NCBI RefSeq assembly: GCF_039534915.1
Contig: NZ_BAAAWE010000001.1
Coordinates: 5,332,001-5,396,000, forward strand
Source of the DNA: Streptomyces roseofulvus
Lineage (GTDB): Bacteria > Actinomycetota > Actinomycetes > Streptomycetales > Streptomycetaceae
Length of the DNA: 64,000 bases
Direction: 5' to 3'
Each line of letters opens with the position of its first letter. Position 1 is the stretch's first letter. Below, in pieces: positions 57,996 through 64,000 of this stretch. The position numbers and the translations under genes are program-made. The notes under the pieces are model-generated. The model did no database searches and was not told the origin of the DNA. It saw only the letters and a list, made by a program, of their open reading frames with translations.

Positions 57996-59419
57996 TTGGC
58001 GTCGTCCCCGTCCTCGGGCGCGTCGCCCTTGGCCGCCTCGCCGAGCAGCTTGTCCAGCTCGGAGAAGTCCAGGTGCTCGCGGTGGACGAAGCCGTCCGGG
58101 TCGTCGAGGTCGGTCGCCGTCGGCAGCATGTCCGGGTGCTCCCACAGGGCGTCGCGGCCGTCGACCCCGCGCGCGTCGGTGAGCGAGGCCCACAGCCGGG
58201 AAGCGTCCCGCAGCCGGCGCGGGCGCAGCTCCAGACCGATCAGGGTGGCGAAGGTCTGTTCGGCCGGGCCACCGCTGGCCCGGCGCCGGCGCAGCGTCTC
58301 GCGCAGCGCGTCCGCCGAGGTCAGACGGGTCTTGGCGGCCTCGTGGACCACCGCGTCCACCCAGCCCTCGACCAGCGCGAGCGCCGTCTCGAGCCGCGCC
58401 AGGGACGCCTTCTGCTCGGGCGTGTCCTGCGGCTGGAACATGCCCGACTGGAGCGCCTCCTGCAGCTGCTCCGGGTGGGTCGGGTCGAGCTGGGAGACGG
58501 CCTCCTCCAGCTTCGAGGTGTCCACCTTGATCCCGCGCGCGTACGACTCGACCGCGCCGAACAGGTGCGCCCGCAGCCACGGCACGTGGGCGAAGAGCCG
58601 CTGGTGGGCGGCCTCGCGCAGGGCCAGGTAGAGCCGCACCTCGTCGGCGGGCACGCCCAGGTCCTTGCCGAAGGCCGTCACGTTCAGCGGCAGCAGCGCG
58701 GCGCGGCCGGCCGGGCCGAGCGGCAGGCCGACGTCGGTCGAGCCGACGACCTCGCCCGCGAGCGCGCCGATGGCCTGCCCGATCTGCTGGCCGAACATGG
58801 CGCCGCCCATCGACCGCATCATGCCGATCAGCGGGCCCGCCATGGCCTGCATCTCCTGCGGCAGCACGTCGCCCATGGCCGTGCCGACCCGCTCGGCGAC
58901 CGGGTCCACCAGCGCCTTCCACGCCGGGAGGGTCGCCTCGACCCACTCCGCGCGGCTCCACGCGACCGACGTGTTCGCCCCGGAGGGCAGCGAGGTGGCC
59001 TGGTCCAGCCAGAGGTCGGCGAGGCGGACCGCCTCCTCGACCGCGGACTTCTCGGCCGGGCCCACGCTGGAGTCCTTGACGCCGTCGGCGGTGCCCTGGG
59101 CGACCACCTGGCGGGCGATCTGCTTGGCCATGTCCCAGTTCACGGGACCGCCCTCGTAGCTGAGCATCTGCCCGAGCTGCTGGAAGGCCGCGCCCAGGTC
59201 CGTCGGGTTCATCGACCCGAACATCGCGGCGAACGGATTGTCCGCGCCGCCCTGGCCGCCCATGCCGGGGACGCCGAAACCGAACGGGTTCGCCCCGAAC
59301 GGGTTGCCGCCCTGGCCGCCGGACCCCTGGCCACCTCCGGCGGGGTCCTTCTTCTTGCCTTCGTCGCCGTCCTCCGGCTCCTCCGGCGGAAGGCCGAATC
59401 CGAATGGGGTGTCACTCAC
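57992..59419 (-). CDS. DUF2342-type zinc-dependent metalloprotease family protein
   Basis: This 475-residue protein belongs to an actinobacterial family annotated as zinc-dependent metalloprotease (DUF2342; Rv3195 in M. tuberculosis, from memory). The N-terminus is a Gly/Asn/Phe-rich disordered tail with NPFG repeats, followed by MFGSMNPTDLGAAFQQLGQM. The central helical domain includes LYLALREAAHQRLFAHVPWL, where EAAHQR is the likely metal site, and VDAVVHEAAKTR. No signal peptide is visible. The gene is upstream of and overlaps the NUDIX gene by four bases, and diverges from the SDR gene. Confidence 0.9.
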   Translation of the reverse strand: MSDTPFGFGLPPEEPEDGDEGKKKDPAGGGQGSGGQGGNPFGANPFGFGVPGMGGQGGADNPFAAMFGSMNPTDLGAAFQQLGQMLSYEGGPVNWDMAKQIARQVVAQGTADGVKDSSVGPAEKSAVEEAVRLADLWLDQATSLPSGANTSVAWSRAEWVEATLPAWKALVDPVAERVGTAMGDVLPQEMQAMAGPLIGMMRSMGGAMFGQQIGQAIGALAGEVVGSTDVGLPLGPAGRAALLPLNVTAFGKDLGVPADEVRLYLALREAAHQRLFAHVPWLRAHLFGAVESYARGIKVDTSKLEEAVSQLDPTHPEQLQEALQSGMFQPQDTPEQKASLARLETALALVEGWVDAVVHEAAKTRLTSADALRETLRRRRASGGPAEQTFATLIGLELRPRRLRDASRLWASLTDARGVDGRDALWEHPDMLPTATDLDDPDGFVHREHLDFSELDKLLGEAAKGDAPEDGDDAK

Positions 59420-59610
59420 AGGTTTCCTCGGCTCCTAGGGCCACCGGCCTTCTGCCGGCGGCGACTGCCCGCTGCACAACACCAGCGTAGACATCCGGGT
59501 CGGATATGGGCTCAAGTCTCCGCCGGGCCGTGCCCTGCGGCAGGATGGACGCCACCTGGTACGTACGCGTCATCCCCGTACGTACTGAAGACAACCTCTG
59601 GAGTCGGTCG

Positions 59611-60720
59611 GTGAGTTCCCCAGATCCGCAGGTTCGCGGAGCGCGAAACCACTCAACCCGGTCCGCCGCGCGCGGCCCCGTCGTCGCGGTCACCGGCGCC
59701 GCCACCGGCGTCGGCGCCCTGCTGACCAGGCGTCTTGCCGAGTCCGACGAGGTCCGGCAGGTCGTCGCCATCGACGAGCGGCGCGGCGAGGTGGCGGAGG
59801 CCACCTGGCATGTCCTCGACGTACGGGATCCGGCCATCGCGGAGAAGCTGCGCGGCGCCGACGTCGTCGTGCACCTCGCCGTCGACCTCGACCTGGAGAC
59901 CGACCCCGCCGCCCGGACGGCCTACAACGTGCGCGGCACCCAGACCGTCCTCACGGCCGCCGCCGCGGCCGGCGTCCGCCGGGTCGTCCTGTGCACCTCG
60001 ACGATGGTCTACGGAGCCCTGCCCGACAACGACATCCCGCTCTCCGAGGACGCCGAGCTCCGCGCCACCGCCGAGGCCACCGGCGTCGGCGACCTGCTGG
60101 AGGTCGAGCGGCTCGGCCGCCGCGGCTCCCGCGCCCACCCCGGCCTCAACGTGACCGTGGTCCGCCCGGCCGTCCTCGTCGGCGGTACGGACACGGCGCT
60201 GACCCGCTACTTCGAGTCGCCCCGCCTCCTGGTCGTCGCCGGCTCCCGCCCCACCTGGCAGTTCTGCCACGTGGAGGACCTGGTCAGCGCCCTGGAGTAC
60301 GCGGCCCTGGAGAAGGTCGACGGCGAGTTCGCGGTCGGCTGCGAGGGCTGGCTGGAGCAGGAGGAGGTCGAGGAGCTGTCGGGGATCCGCCGCATGGAGC
60401 TGCCCTCCGCGGTCGCCCTCGGCGCCGCCGCCCGGCTGCACCGGATCGGCCTCACCCCGTCCCCCGCCGGGGACCTCGCCTACACCATGCACCCCTGGGT
60501 GGTCAGCGTCGGCCGGCTCCACGACGCGGGCTGGCGGCCCAGGTGGACCAACGAGGAGGTCCTCGCGGCGCTCCTGGAGGAGGTCCAGGGCCGGCACACG
60601 GTCGCGGGCCGCCGGCTCGGCCGCAAGGACGCCACGGCGGCGGGCGCGGCGGGCGCCACGGTGGCCCTGCTCGGCACCGCGGCCCTGGTGCGGCAGATGA
60701 GGAAGCGGCGCGGCCTGTAG
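59611..60720 (+). CDS. NAD-dependent epimerase/dehydratase family protein (SDR)
   Basis: This 369-residue protein has an extended SDR Rossmann domain (VVAVTGAATGVGALLTRRLA, DVVVHLAVDLDLE, VVLCTSTMVYGAL). The usual YxxxK catalytic pair is not evident at the expected place (the helix after DAELRATAEATGVGDLLEVE lacks it), so it may bind NAD(P) without standard epimerase chemistry. The C-terminus ends with a hydrophobic helix (GAAGATVALLGTAALVRQM) and basic RKRRGL, suggesting membrane association. The GTG at 59611 has GGAG nine bases upstream; in-frame ATG 59506 is less likely. Confidence 0.85.
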   Translation: MSSPDPQVRGARNHSTRSAARGPVVAVTGAATGVGALLTRRLAESDEVRQVVAIDERRGEVAEATWHVLDVRDPAIAEKLRGADVVVHLAVDLDLETDPAARTAYNVRGTQTVLTAAAAAGVRRVVLCTSTMVYGALPDNDIPLSEDAELRATAEATGVGDLLEVERLGRRGSRAHPGLNVTVVRPAVLVGGTDTALTRYFESPRLLVVAGSRPTWQFCHVEDLVSALEYAALEKVDGEFAVGCEGWLEQEEVEELSGIRRMELPSAVALGAAARLHRIGLTPSPAGDLAYTMHPWVVSVGRLHDAGWRPRWTNEEVLAALLEEVQGRHTVAGRRLGRKDATAAGAAGATVALLGTAALVRQMRKRRGL

Positions 60721-60787
60721 GACCCTCCTACGGAGGGCCCCGGTCCACCGGTCGAAAACGCTATTCCGGGATGTCGGCGGCGTGCGG

Positions 60788-60793
60788 CACCAT
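60788..60793 (+). promoter_or_regulatory. -10-like CACCAT before moaE
   Basis: CACCAT ends seven bases before the ATG at 60801. It supports that start over the in-frame ATG at 60792, but as a -10 it is weak. Confidence 0.3.
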
Positions 60794-60800
60794 GGACCGC

Positions 60801-61262
60801 ATGACCACGACGCACGACCACCCCGGTGAGCTGGCCGCGGACGACCCGATCAAGCTGCTCGCGATCCGCGACACCCCGCTCTCGGTCGACGAGGTCTTCC
60901 GGGCCGTGGGTGACGACGCCGCGGGCGGGACGACCCTGTTCGTCGGCACCGTGCGCAACCACGATGGCGGCGCCGACGTCGACGCGCTGGGCTACTCCTG
61001 CCACCCGAGCGCCGAGGCGGAGCTGCGCCGGGTCGCCGAGAAGGTCGTGGCGGACTACCCGGTCCGCGCCCTGGCCGCCGTCCACCGCGTCGGCGACCTC
61101 ACCGTGGGCGACCTGGCGGTCGTCGTCGCCGTCTCCTGCCCGCACCGCGGCGAGGCCTTCGAGGCGTGCCGCAAGCTGATCGACGACCTCAAGCACGAGG
61201 TCCCCATCTGGAAGCACCAGACCTTCTCGGACGGCACAGAGGAGTGGGTGGGAGCCTGCTGA
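60801..61262 (+). CDS. moaE: Molybdopterin synthase catalytic subunit MoaE
   Basis: This 153-residue protein is the large subunit of molybdopterin synthase, which inserts two sulfurs from MoaD into precursor Z to make molybdopterin. Family marks are LFVGTVRNHDGG, LAAVHRVGDLTVGDLAVVV, SCPHRGEAFEACRKLID and the catalytic lysine segment VPIWKHQTFSDG. The gene stands alone; no moaD lies next to it. MoeZ at 18933 can adenylate MoaD-type carriers, and NarG at 27287 needs the finished cofactor, so three parts of the molybdenum pathway fall in this window. Confidence 0.95.
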   Translation: MTTTHDHPGELAADDPIKLLAIRDTPLSVDEVFRAVGDDAAGGTTLFVGTVRNHDGGADVDALGYSCHPSAEAELRRVAEKVVADYPVRALAAVHRVGDLTVGDLAVVVAVSCPHRGEAFEACRKLIDDLKHEVPIWKHQTFSDGTEEWVGAC

Positions 61263-61401
61263 CGGGTTGGGGCGCCGCGCAAGGCGGCGCGCCGACACCC
61301 CGTAGCCGAACGCCCGATTTGCGTAACCGGCCCCCAGGCCCGAGCGTTGTTGGCACAGATGAATAATCTGCTGATCAACTCACTGGGGATGGGAGGTCGG
61401 G

Positions 61402-61614
61402 ATGGCAGCGCTGGCCTGGTTGCTGATTCCGCTTTTCGCAGTCGTCGGCGCGGCGATATGGGGAAGCTGGGTCCAGAGGAACAAGACCATAGGTGACGTG
61501 GCCGAGCTCGCCGGCTACGCCCGCTTCCGGGACGCCATGGAGCGTGCCCACCCGACCGCGCCCCCCTCCGCTCCGTTCCACCCGGCTTCCGAACCGGCCC
61601 CCGCGGAGTCCTGA
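61402..61614 (+). CDS. Small membrane protein, 70 aa
   Basis: This short protein has one N-terminal membrane segment (MAALAWLLIPLFAVVGAAIW) followed by a charged helix (WVQRNKTIGDVAELAGYARF) and a Pro/Ala-rich tail. It has no signal cleavage site and should be a single-span protein with the tail in the cytoplasm. GGAGG six bases before the ATG at 61402 supports the start. I do not recognise a function. It lies between moaE and the PDZ-Lon protease, all on the plus strand. Confidence 0.75.
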   Translation: MAALAWLLIPLFAVVGAAIWGSWVQRNKTIGDVAELAGYARFRDAMERAHPTAPPSAPFHPASEPAPAES

Positions 61615-61686
61615 CGGCCGCCCCGGCCGCGCCCTGACGGCGTCCCGTACGGACCGCCCCAGGGGTGCGCGCACAGGCGAGTCCCG

Positions 61687-61692
61687 TACTGT
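61687..61692 (+). promoter_or_regulatory. -10 element TACTGT for a leaderless transcript
   Basis: TACTGT ends six bases before the ATG at 61699 and no ribosome binding site is present. Confidence 0.5.
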
Positions 61693-61698
61693 CGTTCC

Positions 61699-62787
61699 AT
61701 GCCACGCCGCACCGCGACGATGCTCGCCTCCACCCTGGTCCTGATCTGCCTGCTGATCGCCGGCGTCCTGATCCCGGTGCCGTACTCGGAGATGAGCCCC
61801 GGACCCACGGTCAACACGCTCGGCGAGGCGCGCGGCGAGCCGGTCCTCCAGATCTCCGGCCGCAAGACCTACCCGACCGACGGCCACCTCAACATGACCA
61901 CGGTCAGGGTCACCAGCGCGGACTACAAGATGAACGCCGTCGAGGCCGTCTACGGCTGGCTGACCCACGACAACGTGGTCGTGCCGCACGACACCCTCTA
62001 CCCGGACGGGAAGACGGAGGAGGAGTCGAGCCAGGAGAACGCCGAGGAGTTCAGCCAGTCGCAGGAGAGCGCCAAGGTGGCCGCCCTCGACGAGCTCGGC
62101 ATCCCCTTCACCACCCGGGTCGTCGTCGCCTCCGTGGTGAAGGACTCCCCGGCGGAGGGCACCCTCCACGCCGGCGACGTGATCAAGGCCGTCGACGGCG
62201 TGAAGGTCACGAAGCCGGCCGACGTCGCCGCCCAGGTGACCAAACGGAAGCCGGGCGAGAAGGTCGAGTTCACCATCGTCCCGGCGAAGGAGGCGGCGGC
62301 CGCCGAGAAGGCCCACAAGGAGGCCACCGTCACCCGGAAGGTGGTCCTCACCACCGCGAAGTCCGAGGAGGGCGACCGGGCGATCGTCGGCATCCAGGCC
62401 GGCACCGACCACGTCTTCCCGTTCACCATCGACATCAAGCTGGCCGACGTCGGCGGCCCCAGCGCCGGTCTGATGTTCGCGCTCGGCATCGTCGACAAGC
62501 TGACCCCGGAGAGCCTCACCGGCGGGAAGTTCGTCGCCGGCACCGGCACCATCGACGACGACGGCAAGGTCGGCCCGATCGGCGGCATCCAGATGAAGCT
62601 GGTCGGCGCGCGGAACGCGGGTGCCGAGTACTTCCTCACCCCCGCCGACAACTGCGCCACCGCCGCCGGCGACACGCCCGAGGGACTCACCCTCATCAAG
62701 GTCGACACGATCGACGACGCGACGAAGTCGCTGGAGAAGCTCCGCGCGGGCGACACGGCGGGCCTCCCGCGCTGCTCGAAGGGCTGA
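61699..62787 (+). CDS. Membrane-anchored PDZ/Lon-like serine protease (YlbL family)
   Basis: This 362-residue protein has an N-terminal membrane helix (TMLASTLVLICLLIAGVLIP), a PDZ domain at about 140-215 (VASVVKDSPAEGTLHAGD, VIKAVDGVKV) and a Lon-type S16 protease domain. The catalytic dyad is visible as Ser255 in VGGPSAGLMFAL and Lys300 in GPIGGIQMKLVGA. It should face the outside of the membrane. The family includes Bacillus YlbL and mycobacterial Rv3194c (from memory); targets may be membrane proteins. The start fits a leaderless transcript. It converges with the PPA1309 gene across a hairpin that includes both stop codons. Confidence 0.93.
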   Translation: MPRRTATMLASTLVLICLLIAGVLIPVPYSEMSPGPTVNTLGEARGEPVLQISGRKTYPTDGHLNMTTVRVTSADYKMNAVEAVYGWLTHDNVVVPHDTLYPDGKTEEESSQENAEEFSQSQESAKVAALDELGIPFTTRVVVASVVKDSPAEGTLHAGDVIKAVDGVKVTKPADVAAQVTKRKPGEKVEFTIVPAKEAAAAEKAHKEATVTRKVVLTTAKSEEGDRAIVGIQAGTDHVFPFTIDIKLADVGGPSAGLMFALGIVDKLTPESLTGGKFVAGTGTIDDDGKVGPIGGIQMKLVGARNAGAEYFLTPADNCATAAGDTPEGLTLIKVDTIDDATKSLEKLRAGDTAGLPRCSKG

Positions 62788-62828
62788 GCCGGTACGGGAC
62801 CGGCCCAGCGCCCCGGACGGCTCAGCCC
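62781..62828. terminator. Hairpin embedding both stop codons of convergent genes
   Basis: Arms 62781-62791 and 62818-62828 are an 11-base perfect inverted repeat around a 26-base loop. The left arm includes the TGA of the protease gene (62785-62787) and the right arm the stop of the minus-strand PPA1309 gene (62822-62824). Confidence 0.65.
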
Positions 62829-63367
62829 TCGAAGGTCGCGGCCAGCGCCTCGGCGAGCCCCGGCACCAGGTCGGGGCCGGTCAGCACCTCGGTCGGCGAG
62901 TCCTTCTCGCGCAGCCGGATCGCGGCCTCCCGGGTCCCGTCCCGCAGCACGGCGACCGTCATCCGGACCTCCTGGCGGTCCGGGTGCGCGGCCACCCACT
63001 TGTTCAGCCTGGCGCCGCTCAGGTCCTTGGGGACCTGGGCCTCGGCCGACGGCGGCAGCATCAGCCGCTCCACCGTGAGGGCGCAGCCGGCCACCGCCTC
63101 CGGCCAGGCGATGGTGCCGAGGAACTCGTCCAGCGGCTTGCCCTTGGGGATCTCCTCCTGCTCGATGGGCGTGTAGGCGGTCGCGTCCTCGCCGAGCTTC
63201 AGCGAGGGCGCCTGGGCCCGCAGCCGGGCGGTGTCGACGAGGGCGAAGAGGCGGGCGGGCCGGTCCCAGCCGAGACCCGAGGCGTACTCGTCGATCTCGA
63301 GCACCGCGCGGGTGAGGGGACTGGAGGCCATCGGCGGGCCCGAGGGGGAAAGGTTGGACATGACCAA
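62822..63367 (-). CDS. PPA1309 family protein
   Basis: This 181-residue protein matches the PPA1309 family of actinobacteria, of unknown function. Marks are LTRAVLEIDEYASGLGWDRP, ARLFALVDTARLRAQAP, EEIPKGKPLDEFLGTIAWPE and GCALTVERLMLPPSAE. It is soluble and mixed alpha/beta by appearance. The TTG at 63367 has GGAGG exactly seven bases upstream; the ATG two codons later would be 13 bases away, so the TTG start is preferred. It diverges from the UPF0182 gene and converges with the PDZ-Lon protease. Confidence 0.88.
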   Translation of the reverse strand: MVMSNLSPSGPPMASSPLTRAVLEIDEYASGLGWDRPARLFALVDTARLRAQAPSLKLGEDATAYTPIEQEEIPKGKPLDEFLGTIAWPEAVAGCALTVERLMLPPSAEAQVPKDLSGARLNKWVAAHPDRQEVRMTVAVLRDGTREAAIRLREKDSPTEVLTGPDLVPGLAEALAATFEG

Positions 63368-63484
63368 TATCCTGCCTCCTCTTCCCCCGGAGACGGGAAC
63401 TAGGTAAAGCGTCAGTAAGTTGCATCAGTGGGCTCTACGATCGCGGAGCCCGTTTTCCGACGCATCAACACCGAGGGGCGCACG

Positions 63485-64000
63485 TTGGCTTTCCAGATGC
63501 CGGACCGTGGCGGCAGCCCGTCCGGGCCAAGGATCAGAGTCGGCCGGCCGTCCCGGCGGGCCCGCACCCTGCTGATGACACTGGGCGTGCTGGCCGTCCT
63601 GGCCATGGCGTTCGTGATGTTCGCCGGGTTCTGGACGGACTGGCTCTGGTACCGCTCGGTCCACTACTCGTCCGTGTTCACCACCACCCTGTGGACCAAG
63701 ATCGGGCTGTTCGCCGTCTTCGGCGTCCTCATGGGGCTCGTCGTCGGCCTCAACATCTGGCTGGCGTACCGGCTGCGCCCGCCGCTCAGCGCCATGTCGC
63801 TGGAGCAGCAGAGCCTCGACCGGTACCGGATGGGCGTCGCCCCCTTCAAGAAGTGGGTGCTGCTCGCGGTCACCGCCCTGGTGGGCCTGATCGCCGGCGC
63901 CTCCGCCTCCGGCCAGTGGCGCACCTGGCTCATGTGGGTCAACGGCGTGGACTTCGGCGAGAAGGACTCGCAGTTCGGCAAGGACGTCTCGTTCTACGCC
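63485..64000 (+). CDS. UPF0182 family large membrane protein (N-terminal part)
   Basis: The frame is open to the last base of the window; 172 codons are visible of a protein that is usually near 1000 residues. It starts AFQMPDRGGSPSGPRIRVGR, then three membrane helices: TLLMTLGVLAVLAMAFVMFA, KIGLFAVFGVLMGLVVGLNI and WVLLAVTALVGLIAGASAS, with FWTDWLWYRSVHYSSVF between the first two. This matches UPF0182 (Rv3193c in M. tuberculosis, from memory), integral membrane proteins of unknown function. The TTG at 63485 has GAGGGG upstream; the in-frame ATG at 63497 would trim four conserved residues. Confidence 0.92.
   Translation, partial: MAFQMPDRGGSPSGPRIRVGRPSRRARTLLMTLGVLAVLAMAFVMFAGFWTDWLWYRSVHYSSVFTTTLWTKIGLFAVFGVLMGLVVGLNIWLAYRLRPPLSAMSLEQQSLDRYRMGVAPFKKWVLLAVTALVGLIAGASASGQWRTWLMWVNGVDFGEKDSQFGKDVSFYA

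Noticed and set aside
1..64000. Search for tRNA, rRNA, integrase, transposase and attachment sites
   Set aside because: No such element was recognised by eye; the inserted blocks have the same base composition as the rest and lack mobility genes.

Overview
The window is a 64 kb stretch of a very high-GC actinomycete chromosome, almost certainly a Streptomyces or close relative. The evidence is the strong third-position G/C bias, GTG and TTG starts, proline/alanine-rich linkers, and marker genes: a WhiB-family regulator with an AT-hook (WblC/WhiB7), mycoredoxin, AdnA/AdnB, UvrD2 with an HRDC domain, an AIM24 set, DUF3107, PPA1309 and UPF0182 proteins. No rRNA, tRNA, CRISPR array, transposase or phage gene was seen, so this is chromosomal core with streptomycete-specific insertions. 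From memory, the gene order parallels Mycobacterium tuberculosis Rv3193c-Rv3211 (rhlE, ferritin-like, DUF3107, TetR, DUF3152, moeB/moeZ, MGMT-like, adnA, adnB, nudC, mycoredoxin, uvrD2, whiB7, ABC1 kinase, ThiF-like, DUF2342, PDZ-Lon, UPF0182).

Region 1 (1-13542) holds the end of a DUF6758-like gene, a PHP phosphoesterase, a MarC membrane protein, a 50-aa orphan, a NYN nuclease, two alpha/beta hydrolases, a DEAD-box RNA helicase with a histone-H1-like repetitive tail, a ferritin-like protein, DUF3107 and TetR genes, a small acidic protein, and a DUF3152 metalloprotease-like membrane protein. Region 2 (13822-18869) is a tightly packed five-ORF cassette: PelF-like glycosyltransferase, polytopic membrane protein, 17-codon mini-ORF, UDP-sugar epimerase-like protein and spherulin-4 (GH135-like) protein. 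I read it as a candidate GalNAc-type exopolysaccharide system. MoeZ follows (18933-20111).

Region 3 (20188-34470) carries two tandem lipoprotein S33 peptidases, a MarR regulator with a three-half-site operator, a small membrane protein, the respiratory nitrate reductase operon narGHJI (minus strand), a divergent YwiC-like membrane protein, and a large kinase-like/lysylphosphatidylglycerol-synthase-type membrane protein. MoeZ and MoaE (60801) in the same window belong to sulfur-transfer and molybdopterin chemistry, which is relevant because NarG needs a molybdenum cofactor.

Region 4 (34632-50892) is a DNA repair and redox block: an alkyltransferase-like protein, AdnA, two paralogous LppX-like secreted proteins inserted between adnA and adnB, AdnB, an M20 peptidase, NudC, mycoredoxin-1 and UvrD2. 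It ends with the wblC locus, whose leader has a WhiB7-type promoter, a 105-codon upstream ORF and a terminator hairpin before the regulator gene.

Region 5 (50902-64000) has an ABC1 kinase overlapping a ThiF-like gene, a YgjP-type metallopeptidase, a TerD-AIM24 fusion followed by two stand-alone AIM24 proteins, a NUDIX hydrolase overlapping a DUF2342 protease, an SDR-type epimerase, MoaE, a small membrane protein, a PDZ-Lon-like protease, PPA1309 and the start of a UPF0182 membrane protein that runs off the window. Many genes begin exactly 6-8 bases after a -10 hexamer and lack a Shine-Dalgarno sequence, pointing to widespread leaderless transcription. Convergent gene pairs are often separated by long perfect hairpins.
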